Below are positions 27,060 through 39,511 of a DNA stretch of 64,000 nt, one piece after another. Position numbers and translations under genes: made by a program. This DNA comes from Cyclina sinensis. Lineage: Eukaryota > Mollusca > Bivalvia > Venerida > Veneridae. The stretch covers positions 45,076,352 to 45,140,351 of the forward strand of contig JAAONU010000011.1 in NCBI GenBank assembly GCA_012932295.1, read 5' to 3'. The first letter of the stretch is position 1; every line of letters starts with the position of its first letter. Below the pieces are notes generated by a model. It saw only the letters and a list, made by a program, of their open reading frames with translations. It searched no databases and was not told the DNA's origin.

Positions 27060-27640
27060 GAATTCAAGGAAACATAATGACAACGCTGTTTTTGCTGCAA
27101 ATGTGTTCTTAATTAATCAAGTCTTTTATGCAACCTGAAAGCAGAGACACTGAAGAAATCCCAAGAAAGATGCAAACTGCTGGTTGCCCCAAATGGGTTT
27201 TCCTTTCCACTTCAATTATCAGTGTGTAATTTTCTCTTGGTTTGTTTTTTAAAGGCTTGCCACAAACATCTTCAGAAATTCCCATATTTTCATTGACTGA
27301 TTATTTATTGCTTCAAATCTGTTTTCCTTATAAGTGTTTTCTTTAAATGGGCAAAGAAGGCTTTGCGAATATCAGCAAATTGAAGATAACAGCTTTTCAG
27401 CTTAGATTCTTTTACAAATGAGCGGTTCCAAAGATAGGTGTTTTCGATACCAGAAGACAAATTGTTGTGTTAATAGCTCACTATGCAAATCAGCCAAGAT
27501 GGCTTCCTGAAGATACGTGATATGTCTCTGGAATTAGGAAAAAGAGTGCAGCCCATTACAGCGATGAACCATGTACAGTCTGTTACAGAGTATGTCATCG
27601 CTTCTCTGCTTCAGAGAAAATGTTACACATGAACATAGGA
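27060..27640. promoter_or_regulatory. Candidate regulatory block with a POU octamer
   Basis: This long stretch has few A/T runs and a mixed composition. It contains an exact octamer ATGCAAAT at 27483..27490 (POU/Oct type), TTAATTAATCAAG near 27110, and CAAGATGGC (YY1-like) near 27495. It looks like candidate conserved non-coding DNA within the Meis intron, on composition and motifs only. Confidence 0.3.
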
Positions 27641-28839
27641 ACCAGGCTTATAGGAAATTGGATTGAAATTGGATTAACAAATCTGTTGAAATCAAGCTAC
27701 AAAAGCAAGGAAAGGTCTGGTGAAAGAACCAAGCCTGCAATGAAATCTACCGTATAATTTGATCTTAAGTATTTCATATTTACCTATGTGTAATTTAAAA
27801 TTAATTTCAATGAACTTCGGTTCATGGACACCTTCTGGTATATATTTTAATGCACAAAGTGTTGGCCATGGCAGGACTGCTATAATTATCTTCCCCTCAT
27901 TATGTTTCTAATGAGCCTTTAAGTGCTTCTGTAATCATTGACAAAAAATGTTGGAGTCTTGTATCAACCTTGTTGGCAGACTATGTAGAATGGTTTGAAA
28001 TCACTATCCAGGGCCACTTAAGGGTGCTCATTTAACCAACTCTCTTTGTACAAGATTATGGTCAACTAAGGTGTTTTAAAGTAAATTACCAAAACAGGAA
28101 TTACAGCTGATCAACAGCTGGTCTCATGAAGGTAATGTATTGTCCTTAATACACCTGTAGGTGGTGTTATGCATAAAACTAGCACTTTGTGATAACTATC
28201 TGTGAACTTTGTATTGACAACATGATCACGCCATAACTCATCTCAGTGACACCATATACCCAAACTGTCCTAGGGTTTTTGTTAAATACATAAATTATTG
28301 TCCTATCAGTTTACAGCCATTACTAAAATTTGAATAGACTTCAGTGGCCATAAATAAAGGGTTACGTCCTTTGACTGATGGTAGTCATGTTGCGTAAGAG
28401 TAACTTTTAATTATTATTGGCATTCTGTTTACTACCCAAGTAAAGACATGTCTGTGACCTCAGAGAAATAGAAAATAGGCAGGGTTTTTACGATCACAGT
28501 AAAATTCTTACAAACAAGATAAACCAGGCCCACTAGTTTGAGCATTGATAGTGCTACAGAAATACAGTAACATGTATTTAAACCAAAATGTTCAACACAA
28601 ATTCAAGTGTGACATCAGGTGTTAGTAGACTGTAAAAGGGGTACTTTCTGTTTCCCCTTGCAACCATGGTAATTACATGCAACGTTTTAAAAGTACTGGG
28701 ATATATATATATATATCTTCTTGAGAAAGGAGAAAAGCTTTACGTTCTATTATATTTCTTTGTCAGTTAACATATGTGACAAATCAAACATATACTTCCT
28801 TTGTAAGGATATTTTCTTCAGCTACATTTTCAAGTCTTC

Positions 28840-29160
28840 TGGCAATCCTCGTCAATGACAAATTCGTCCTTTTTTGCACACAAAAACTGTTAATGTACAT
28901 TATTACTGCTTTATGTGTTTAAAGAAGAGCCATGCGCCTATTTGGGGAGTTGGGCATGAAACAAGATGTGTTCCGTGTACAAGATACGTCTTCTTGCTTA
29001 AAGATCAATGTAGTAAATGACGGTTTGGGAATTCGAGAATGTTCGCATGTCTCGCGGCATCTCCGGCTCAGTAAATGATCATGATTTTCTTGTAAATATA
29101 GGACATTCCGAAACGTTTTGATTATTTTGTCAATAATCACAACAACTCATGATGAAGTAA
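28840..29160. promoter_or_regulatory. CpG-richer candidate regulatory block
   Basis: CpGs are clustered here (for example TTCGCATGTCTCGCGGC near 29040) in a region otherwise nearly CpG-free. A 73-codon minus-strand open frame (28919..29140) covers it, but no protein family is recognised and its start and end have no gene-like context. Regulatory DNA or an unrecognised exon are both possible. Confidence 0.3.
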
Positions 29161-31958
29161 ATATATAGCCAAGTTTGGAGAAAAGATGGTGAATTATATG
29201 GATTATGAATAATATTGTGATGGTTTACTCGGCTTGGCTTTTATGGAGAACTGCCATAAATGAGCAGCCATCTGGTTGAATTCCTTTGCTCACAGAATGT
29301 AATGCAAGGTTTCTGTGTAGAATTTAGACAAGATAATAACAGAGGGTGAAATTTTGGAACCTTTTGCATGCAATATATTCCAAATATAGACATAATGAAA
29401 AGTACAAAAATTGGCAAGGAAGCTACATTCTACAGACTTGATTACATTACAGTGCACAGACTTTTGAAATATATACAGTATCAAGCAGTAATTTAGAACT
29501 GTTTAAATAATTTCCTTGATAAATTCTTGAAGGCCAATTTAAGATAAGTCTTTTGAACAAGTTCCATTGCTTTCTTGTACTGCAAGCAGAGTTACCCTAC
29601 TGCAGTATGGACACATTTGATACTGTCCTTTAACCTTCAAAGCCATTTCTATTTAAAATGGATGTTCCCATGAGACTTTTACTTTATAACCTGATTCTTT
29701 TCCCCGAAATCTAAGCAGTCCAAATAGTAAATAAAAAACAAATTTGAGACGCAAAAATGAAAGAGGTTCTATCTGACATTGATAAAGAAGCAGAATTGAA
29801 CCTTTTTACCTGACCTGTTTAAATTGTACTTGGATTGCAATGAAAAGTTTCCCCTTTAGCAAGACGGAATTTAAAATATGTGACAGGTATTTAGTTTGCA
29901 ATCACATCAAAACAAATAGCTTCTTATGACCAGTAAAAATTGATCTGAAGACAAAAAACTGAAATTAGAAGGAAAGATATGCCAGGAAAAAACTAGAGAA
30001 AATTTAGGAGAAAACCCATTAAATGTACCAGATCCAGCCACTGATAGTAAAAGTATGCACGGGATGAGTTTGGTTGTGTGAAGTGATAAGACGAGCGATA
30101 ATGATGATGAGTCTGATGATTGCTGATGATAGCACGATGTCAGAGAGACTGGCAAACGATAAAAATGCCATCTCAGATAACCTTAACTAGCTGCGACTCA
30201 ATTTAAAAAACAATTTACAGCCTTGGCTGTTTCCACTTAGTAAAGATTTTAATGACTTTCATTTTCGTGCATACTATCATCAACAGAAAACAAGGATTCT
30301 TTTCATATGATTTGCTAATTACACTCAATTTCCAGACAACATTTACGGCAGTACGGTTTGTTAAGTTAGAAAAGTTTGATCTGTAAAAATAATGGAATAT
30401 AATAATAATTTCAAATACTTTTCAGTTTGTTTTTTAGAATTTCTCTTTCTTGTCTAGCATCAAAGTTACTTCTCTGAAAAAAAACCCAAAAACAAACAAA
30501 CAAAAAAACTCACATTGTTTTCATGAAATTTAAGGCAGTGGGAGGGCTCAAACATGTGACCTTCAATCATTTCAAATGACCTAAAAAGCATTTTTAGTTG
30601 TTTTACCCAATGTCAAAGCAGAAAAAAGCAAAAATGAGCACGACTTCGCTTGAGTTCCATAACTCTGCAGACCTCTTTTCACCTATGTTTTCAGGTGTGA
30701 TATGGGAATGATACTTCATGAAGTTGATGTTGCCTACCACTGTTGGCAGTTGTCATGAAAACGGATTGTATAAATCACTCCTAATCACAGCTGATAATTT
30801 TGATGGCCTGTTAGTCTAAAGTTATATCAGAAAATCCTCAGATGTTTGGCCTCAGTCTTGTCAGTAAATGTCAGCCTCTAATCACATTCTGTCCCATCAT
30901 ATTTCTTTTAGATATAATATAGTAGAAGTTTACACACCTTTCTTAATTAAGTGCCAATATTTCTATACTATACTGATGTATAAATATTTATTGATGGTAT
31001 AAATATACCATTGATGTTTTATAACATGGAAACTGTTGAATCAGTTACCTATTGGTTAAAATTAAAAACGGTGTCAGACACTGATGTCAAAGCTTTTTCA
31101 AACTTTTCGAAAAGACTGAGGAAAACTGGGGTTTTTTTTCAAACAAAGTATTCTAACTAAAGCAAGGAATTCTTGGTATTATTTTTTAAACTATTTTTAA
31201 GATACAGATCCTGAATAGTACTGGTATATATTGTACTGCAAATCATACAGTCCTTGCTAATTGCAACAGATCATATGAAATGCATAAAATTAAATGAATT
31301 TCCATCCTGTTATAATGAGCCATTGGAAATGATAATATGCTGTTCTGACTATAGAAAAATGTAGAAAAACTTCAAGCAGTTGGTTTCTAGACATTTTTGC
31401 TAATGAAGTACATGCCCCCAAAACAAAAGGACATTGATAGCAGAATTAAAATACAACAGCCTGATTAATTCCTTAATTAGAGATTTTGTAGCAGTGTTCT
31501 GATAGTTTTATTATCTAGAGAGATTATTATACAAATTATCTTATCTGAGGAGTACCCAACAAGGGGGAATAATTATGACATGGGAAGATAATACATTAAT
31601 TATATGGTAGGGACCCAATGGCAATTACTGTGTGGTAACAGACATTTCAGTAATAACTTTGCAATTGAGCCATCTGAAAGAATTTACATTTATTCTAAAC
31701 AATCTCAAATTTCAGTCCAGACATATATGCTGACAAGGCCTACAAAATTGCAACAAAGACATGATATTACTCATTTGGTATTTTTTTGTACCTTTATATC
31801 TTGTGCTCTAATTAGGAATGCAAAGTCAGACTTCCTAATAGATCTATAAAATTATAATCTGTAAAATGAACTATTTTTCCTTTCTTTGTACCTTTTAAAG
31901 TACTTGAAAATATATTAAGATCAAAGTTCCTTCTTCTAGTCTCATTATCAGTCAATCT

Positions 31959-32101
31959 ACAGAATTTCACCCACATTTTTCTGCACTTCCTGTGTCCATT
32001 ACCATGAGCTCACTAACTCCATTTCTGAAGAGTACTCAACTGCCAATCTCTTAGATTTCTCCCACAATTCTCCACACTTCCTGTGACCATTACCAAAGAT
32101 A
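31959..32101. repeat. Imperfect 91-bp direct duplication
   Basis: A segment containing CACTTCCTGTG(T/A)CCATTACCA occurs at about 31984 and again at about 32075, with similar sequence on each side (AGAATTTCACCCAC against AGATTTCTCCCAC). The offset is 91 bp. The copies have diverged, and it reads as a local tandem duplication. Confidence 0.7.
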
Positions 32102-32193
32102 GCCTCTAAGAGTCCTTCATGTCTGTAACTCAATCCTTTCCGTTCACTTTTAATGAGTGTGAAGAAGCAATTTGTCCAGCAGTGGTCATTTAG

Positions 32194-32203
32194 TGATTGA
32201 CAG
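32194..32203 (+). promoter_or_regulatory. PBX-MEIS composite binding site
   Basis: TGATTGACAG is an exact match to the consensus bound by PBX-MEIS heterodimers (TGATTGACAG). It lies within the Meis gene's own large intron, 3.9 kb upstream of the exon at 36144. Chance occurrence in this much DNA is possible. Confidence 0.4.
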
Positions 32204-32745
32204 CCAGCTTGACAAATTCTGCTCATCATGTGGAAATATAATCACACACTTGAGACTACAAGAAAATATACCCAAAGTATGTACTGCCTGTAAACATTTT
32301 GGATATTTCACTAATAAAATGTCTTTTTTTTTTTTTTTAAATAAACTCAATGGAGAAAAGATATTATCAACATCAAAATCCCTCCCACCCCATGAAAAGT
32401 TCAGGTGTGTCAGGTAATTAAATATATTTTAAAAAACAGGTGTTCTTCTTCAAATTGTTTTAATTTTACACAGTACATGATTATTATTCCATTTTTAATG
32501 AATGGAAAATTCTTTTTGACATTTACCAAAGCAAAGATTCACAAAATGTTCTTTATCATATAAAAGCTCTCAGACACTGGACACGCTGAAACCAGGAACT
32601 GAAAATACACTTTCTGTGATTAGGTCAGTCCCTTCATTATAAGCAGAGCATTGTGGAAAGATGACAAAATGCTGGTGCAATCTACGACTCACTATTATTG
32701 GTTAGGAAAAATGCAATAATGTGGCGCCAGATTACAAGCCGTGTA

Positions 32746-32753
32746 ATCAATCA
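32746..32753 (-). promoter_or_regulatory. PBX-HOX type site
   Basis: On the minus strand the sequence is TGATTGAT followed by TACACGG, matching the PBX-HOX bipartite core. It is 550 bp from the PBX-MEIS site and sits in a block (32640..32790) low in A/T runs. A functional link is inference. Confidence 0.35.
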
Positions 32754-35700
32754 TCTTGAGTCCTGTGTGACAGTGTGTTCACAAAGGAACATACTCTTCT
32801 CAATATGAAAGATTCATCATCAAAACTACTATACAGCTAAATATTGTATTTTATAGCTCTTGGATAAGTAACAACCCAAATGAAATTGCTCTTAACTTAT
32901 TACCTCAGAAACAATGAACCAGCATCCTCAAATAATATTTCATTATCACAGATTGTTTACTGCTGTCTTACTAAGAGAGAGAAGTCATTTTCCCTATATG
33001 CCTACTCATACCAAGAGTTCATTCCCCTTCTCAGCTCTCTTGTTACTGACATTCTTTAGGTATGAAAAGTTTTCTACACAGGGAGTTTTATTTCTCCATT
33101 AATTTATTGATGCTTAAGTCAAACTTGATATACAAGATGTAAATGAGTCCAGCTTTCATTTAGGAAATAATCATTGAAAATCTAGAATATGAATTTGAGG
33201 AAATCCTGCCTGCCATGGAAAAACTGTTTTGTTTCAAGCAAAATGTGGCAGTTACTGCAAAACCTTATCATAAAACAACCACAAAAATAGAAATGCCAAA
33301 CTGATATGTAAAACTCAAGTTGAGAGCTATGAACGCCAATGAGAAAAATGAAACTATTTTGCCAGGTATATTTACGAGGAAAGATAAAATATTTAGTGAG
33401 TTGGTTTCCATGCTAACTTATCAACTAGGTATCAGAATTCCACTCATGCCAAGAGAGGGGGTAATTTGGCCAGGGACCCTCCAAGATCTGTATCAGAAGA
33501 AAAACACAAAAATAACATTTATATAGCTGCTTAGCTAAACATTAGTTTCATATGCGCAGATAAATCCACAGAACAGCTACTTCTGAGGTGGAGATAAAGG
33601 TACCTATCACACAACTGCAGAGCTTACACGCATTTTGCCACCAACAACGAAAAACCCGCTGCTTAATTAATTTAGAACACTTGAAACCTTCAAAATATAC
33701 AGAAAATTGAGATAACCAAGTAAATATTTTCACTTTCAAAATCAGTTAGCTACGTCTTTCAATTCCTAATCAATGACACTTCCTATGTTTATGGAACTTT
33801 TTATTTAAACTTTCCTAAAAATAGGACATGATTTTCAAAAAAAAAAAAGTCTAAACACTGAGAAATTATAATATATTTTAATACACGAGTGGTATATTCT
33901 ATGAGAAAAAAGTTTATAACTGACTTAAGATAATATTCAAACCAATGCTTTTCATTTTAATTAAGTGCTTTGAAACAGCTGAGAATTTTTTTTTTTTTAA
34001 AACTTCAGGAAAAGTTATAGCATATGTTTCCAAAAAAATCTTTACCAAGGATAAAAAAAGCCTGCATATTTTGATAAAAAGATTCAGTCAGCAATGAAGA
34101 TTGTTTAGTTAAGATTGCAACTCCACACAATTCTTTTCCATCTGGAATGCCCATGAAAATACTGAAGATCTTAATTGGAGGTGACATTTGCAAGAAGTAG
34201 GTCCGTCGTATCATCTATGATCTGAGGAAAACTATACATATATCTGTTACACAGTCTGGAAGATTTTCACATATCTGTAACACAGTCTACATACCTCTCA
34301 TTCTGGTTTCAAGAGAAACCTTCTCAATGGTCTAGATTACAGCTTTAAGCAATAATTTACTGAGACAGTGTAGAGTAATTAATTGGAAGCTTCTGTCAAC
34401 AATTAACAATCGAAAATTTTATAAATTCTGTAGAAATCGTTCAACACTGATTAGTTTTGTTAGGTAGCTGCAAACTTTGCCAAGAAATAAAAATAAAATG
34501 TGGTACACAATAAATGATAACATATTCTGTCATACCCAACAAAAACAGGTGAAACTTAGTTAATATTTAGTAACAATATTCAATAGAATTTTGATTTGGG
34601 TTTCATGTTTCATAATTTCAATGCTGAATTTTGTAAAAGAAATTGGTAGTCTACAAGGTGGACTGTAACATGCATGGAAATGGAGATGTGTATTGAACAG
34701 TGTAGACTATGACAGTAAATGAGAAAACAAGGGCTGAAAAATTGAATACGAAAGTTGCAAATATCTAATGAGGTGTTAATTACAGTAAAACAGAGCCTGG
34801 TGCTTAAATACAGCATGAAACATTCTAAATTAATTGATAAATAAAGCCAAGATGAAAACTGGCACACTTTAGCAGACTGTTGTCTGCTGGGTTCCTGGGA
34901 CGGTCATTACCCCTGTCAAAATTTCCTAAGTACCATTAGTACATATAGTTAACAGTCCTGGAAGAAAAAAAAGATATCCAAGAAATGCCATTTTAATTGA
35001 GAGTTTATATGATGCGGAAAAAAGGAAAACACAAGCAAAGTCCATTATTTATCCGTTTTTCCATGGTAAATACTGTAGCTTCACACTCTAGTGTAGGGGA
35101 ACACAGTCAAAATGATACCCAAATGAGTATGCCCTGTCAAAAATGATAGATGTCTATTTCCAAACCTGACATTTTCAGCGTGATAATGCTTTTATTATGA
35201 GCCTCATTTACACACTGTGTTTTCAATATGAGGTATCCAGCAATGCAGCCCGATGCACTTATTATCTTGCTACTTCAACACATTACATTCTCTTTTGATT
35301 TATTATATTACTCTTTCCTTCAATTATGTCCAATTTTAAACATATATTGTTAAGTAACATTTAATGATACAAGATACTATAGACGTAAGGGTATTCCAAG
35401 AAAAATATTGCAAGCCAAAAAAAAAGAAATTGCTATTCAAAACTACCTTTTTTTTAACCTTGTGCCATCAGGTTTAGATTATAATATCCTAAGGAACTAC
35501 TCAACCTTCAACAAAAATGCTGGTAAATTTAAGACTTTCTTCTCATTACATTTCAACAGGCTTTCATGATATCAAACTGTGTAAACTAACTAACTAGAAA
35601 AGCTACTGCATTCTTAGCTCTCATATCCCAGGCCAGATAAGTTTTTCTTTGTTTCAGTAAGAAGCAAAGTGTTGTATCTTTACTTAATTAAAAAGCAAGG

Positions 35701-36143
35701 GTAAACAATCATCTCAAAACATAGAAAAAGGAACTTTTCATAAATTTAATCTCAATGAAATATGTGTTGTTACTAACTAGTACACTGGACCCTTTGTGAA
35801 GCCAAAACCTCTCCGTCTCTGTGACATTCAGCTTGGAAAGTCTAAATATTTTCTCAACTAATAATGAAAATGACAAAGACTTTTCAGCAGTTTTGACTGC
35901 ATCATTTATTGTAGAAACAGTAACAGAGTTACACAGATTTCAATGCTGAAACTGTTGGGTTTTTTTCAAATCTGTTAAGAAATTTTTCAACAGAAAACTG
36001 AACTGATGCTTAAATATGTTTTTAAAATCCCAGATATAAATATGTAAACATTGACTTAGATTAAACATCTTACTGTTTTATAATATGTTTATGAAATACA
36101 GTCATGTGACAATTTTCCAATGGAATTATTCTTTCTCTTTCAG

Positions 36144-36202
36144 GTTTATAAATGCTCGAAGAAGAATAGTTCAACCAATGATCGACCAGTCAAACAGAGC
36201 AG
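36144..36202 (+). CDS. Meis: Meis/homothorax, internal exon (homeodomain recognition helix)
   Basis: This 59-bp exon completes the split Trp48 codon with its first G and encodes FINARRRIVQPMIDQSNRA, ending with one base of the next codon. It carries most of recognition helix 3: Phe49, Ile50 (TALE-specific; most Hox proteins have Gln), the invariant Asn51 and the basic Arg53 to Arg55 that contact DNA and serve nuclear import in homeodomains. The acceptor follows a pyrimidine tract (ctttctctttcag). The donor is GTAATA, weaker than the other donors in this gene. The 77+59 bp exon pair matches the arrangement I recall for bilaterian Meis genes. If the donor were read through, 16 extra residues would follow before a TAA at about 36250. 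Confidence 0.97.
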
Positions 36203-36251
36203 GTAATATATCCCTGTTTTGCGGGTTGAATTTTGCTTGTTATTTCGGTTA

Positions 36252-36334
36252 ATTTTCTTTCACATCTTATAGTCTTTCTAACCTACAATATTCAAATATT
36301 TTCTTTCACACTTTATTGTCTTTCTAACTGACAC
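36252..36334. repeat. 46-bp imperfect tandem duplication next to the donor
   Basis: ATTTTCTTTCACA begins at 36252 and again at 36298, and each is followed by a GTCTTTCTAAC segment. The pyrimidine-rich duplication begins about 50 bp downstream of the GTAATA donor of the recognition-helix exon. Confidence 0.75.
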
Positions 36335-37691
36335 ACATAAGTAACACTCTCATATAAAGGAGGAAAAAAAATTATACCAGACTGACCAATGACATTGTCT
36401 TTTGCAACTATACACCAAATCCCTCCATTTCAATGCAGGTCAAAGGCATAATTTTTCCAGCTTATCTTTTTTTCCAAGCACCACACGGTATATTTTTTTA
36501 CCTTAGCACCAGTACTGAATGTAATTTTGCTGGCATTTGGTAAGAATAGTTTGCCTGTCAGTTTTGCATCATAAATCCAGCATGGCACCTCCTATCAATT
36601 TGTTTTGCAACTTTGTGGCATATGTTGATTACCTCTCAGTTGGAAGGTAATATACAATGCATAAAACTAAAATAAAATCTGTCAAGCTCGGTTCTTACTT
36701 CATGCACAAATGGCAGTTCTTATTTATTCCTAAATTTCTGAGTGTAAGCAGTTATAATGACACAAATCTAATTGTATAACTAGCACCCTTCAAGTGTTTT
36801 TATGGTAGGACTGTTCCTGGTTTGTTTCAGTTCAAGTTTTATTGCCAGTCACCTGCTTGACAGTTTTTAAAAAAAAAAGTTATTTGTGTTTTAGAGATTG
36901 TTCAAGATACATAATTATTGTTTAAGGTCTAGGTTTAGCCCTTAAATGTCACCACTGTACTGAACTATAAGTAATGTTTTCGTAATACTGGAGGCAGATA
37001 TACCATACGTACAATTCAAAATGAACGAAACACAAAAAAGCATTTCTGTGAGAACTTACCGCAATTAATTTAAGATACTTTTACTTTCCTAAAGACTGAG
37101 CAATACAGCCTTGGACATGCTGATTCTAAGCCACACTCAAAACAACAGTTCCTTTTCGGACATCTCTTCTTGAGAAAAACAAAAAAACAAAAAATCAAAA
37201 AAACAACTCATTTCAGAAAAGTTTTGCAAACTGAGATAGATGGCCTTTTTTCACAATTATTCAAATATGGCATCATGATAATACTTGCCGAACAGATATA
37301 ATTGAAAATGCAGACGGAGAATAAAAAATGCAAATTTAATTTTCGTATTTAAGTTTAATACATTTGGACTCAGAATACGATTTATTCTGAGCCCATTCAA
37401 AATGATAAATGGCATAAAGATTATAATGTATTTCACATTGATTATTCCCTCCTTAAATCGCAATGTTATGGTAATAGATGTAATATCAGGATTTTTGGAA
37501 ATTCTATCATTCATACAAAGCAGATATTTACTAACGGGGAATCAATATTATGCACATTAAAATGCAGAATGATTTTCTCATTTATTTTGTAACTTCGACT
37601 AAAATATTGTATGTTATGAATAGGTAATATGTCACATTCACGAGGGTATTCTGGTAGTCTGTGTCATAACCACATACTTGTCTATATATCT

Positions 37692-37888
37692 ATCTGAATT
37701 TATCATCTGTACCAGTTGCCCGTATGACCAAAATCACCTGCAGTGTACAGTTACTTTATGTTCTGGGGAATAGCACACAATACAGAGAGCATCCAATTTC
37801 AAAGCCATCCCTTGTTCTTATCCATGCTCAGTGTGTAGTGCTGATACATGGGACCTCCGCATAATGTCTCATCCAAATGACAACACTT
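37692..37888 (+). repeat. Dispersed repeat family B, copy 1
   Basis: ATCTGAATTTATCATCTGTACC at the start and CAGTGTGTAGTGCTGATACA, then ATGGGACCTCCGCATAATGT, near the end recur in diverged form at 62434 and 63244 in the same order and orientation. No coding or terminal structure is evident. It is followed by a T-rich run near 37897..37919. Confidence 0.6.
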
Positions 37889-38465
37889 ACTACTTTTTTT
37901 ATTTATTTTTTTTTTTTTAGCAAACATGAAGAGCTTTTATTAAATGGCTGCCTCTGTCTGAAGGCTCATACTTCTAAACCAATGAAATTTTGAGGTCATA
38001 TTAATAAACGCTATTTAATAAGGATCATTTCAACTGATTGCAAAATTTGTAGTTAATTATAAATATTTAATCAACAAAACATTATTCTCATCAAATGTGA
38101 CTTTCCCTGTCAATTTCAAGATGGCTGCCAATGTGCATACTGGGTCTACTTCATTTAGTCCGCTAATGACATGGTTATAAAGTCCCAGAAGTGCAATATT
38201 TTTGTTTATACTGTTGATTTTGCAGGAAATTAATTGAAAAAAAAATATTTTGCAGGAAAGTAATGAAAATATTTGAACTATGACTAAACAAAAACAGTTT
38301 CTTTAATGAGAAAAATCATTCTAAACTGATGACAAATTAAACAGTATCCAATCTTGTTTTTACTGAGCATTCTAGAAATGTCAGGTATCATTCTTCAATC
38401 TTACAATGTAATTTGTCATTTAAAAGAATGTAGTGTCAAGTCTGGAAAAGTCTTGAATCAAAAAA

Positions 38466-38585
38466 CTGGTGTGCCAGTCTACAGCAGGAATGATCTAGAC
38501 TCAAACACCAGGAATGCCAGTCTACAATAAGAATGGTCTAGAATCAAAACACTGGTATGTCAGTCTATATCAAGAATGGTCTATA
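38466..38585. repeat. ~43-bp tandem repeat, three units
   Basis: Units starting at about 38466, 38508 and 38552 share the pattern CTGG(T/A)(G/A)TG(C/T)CAGTCTA followed by AAGAATGGTCTAGA(A/C)TCAAA. The spacings are 42 and 44 bp. Divergence between units is moderate. Confidence 0.75.
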
Positions 38586-39429
38586 AACTTAGGATGATAG
38601 AATTCAATTATTTTCCACAAATTGCCATAAATATTAAGCTGAAAGGATGTTGGCATGAAATGTTAGGATGCTAGCAACACCTTGCAGTTTGCTAATGAGA
38701 CTCCCCTTGTACCAGCTAATAATCACATTATAACTTCCACATGGATAATGTTAAATAATGTTTTATAGAGAAAGGCGTCATCTGTGTAAAAGCAACCGTA
38801 AAATGTTGTTTGTTTCTCATATCAAGTTCTCTGTTAGAAACCAGAACTGTATTCATTTATCTGCTTCAATGCATTGTTATATGAGGACATTCTTCATAAC
38901 GAAGTATCCATTTGTTCCTTTCTAAGAAAAAAGGTAACAAACCTCCTATGGTATGAGCAGTCTGGTAGACTTTCATTCGTGCAAATGAGGTCAGTGCTTG
39001 AACCTGAAACTGAACATCTCTTTTTCATTTAAAAAAAGAAAAAGAAGCCCTTTATTTTGATAAGAAAAATGATTTCAAGTGCCCCAACAAGTAAAAGTCT
39101 TTGCCAGTGCAAATCTAGCTAAGTAACGAATGCAAAGCAGAGAATTTGGTAACCAACAACATACATGGAACATTACAGAGACAACTGAAAAATATAATAC
39201 TAACTGTTTCAATACCTCTACAAAGCCCCACTGGCACTGCTATCACAAGGACATATTTTGCCACTTACAATAAATCTGACCTGCTGTGATGATGATCTGG
39301 AAAAAATATACGGCGGAAGTTTTAGAATTAAACAGAATCCTTCTAATGTCAAATTAATGCTGTTGCTGAAACAGTAGGATAAATAACAGAATAAAATCAT
39401 AAATGCAATAATATATTTAAAAAGCTTGA

Positions 39430-39511
39430 GTACTTCTGTTTTATTACATTAGGTCATATATTGTGTCATTGTACTTCTGTTTTATTACATTAGGTCATAT
39501 ATTGTGTCATT
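39430..39511. repeat. Perfect 41-bp tandem duplication
   Basis: The 41 bases at 39430..39470, starting GTACTTCTGTTTTATTAC, are repeated exactly at 39471..39511, with the first three bases starting a third copy. The identity implies a recent duplication or a possible assembly slip. Confidence 0.9.

Larger units (their letters stand above)
8648..36143 (+). other. 27.5-kb phase-2 intron splitting the homeodomain
   Basis: The intron begins GTGAGT and ends ctttctctttcag, splitting the Trp48 codon after TG. Most of it is AT-rich DNA without coding signal. Items listed separately are a 31-bp tandem array at 16781, SINE-like tRNA remnants at 22620 and 23320, an old MITE relative at 23625, X-box motifs at 20120 and 21740, a POU octamer at 27483, PBX-type sites at 32194 and 32746, a 91-bp duplication at 31959, and candidate regulatory blocks. 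Between these (for example 9,500..12,400, 15,200..16,700, 17,100..19,900, 24,000..27,000, 29,300..31,900 and 33,000..36,100) I see only unstructured AT-rich sequence with A/T runs and small microsatellites such as (TA)n near 28700. Confidence 0.9.

Noticed and set aside
30994..31011. Short palindrome ATGGTATAAATATACCAT
   Set aside because: It is AT-rich and short with no partner copies; expected by chance in this composition.
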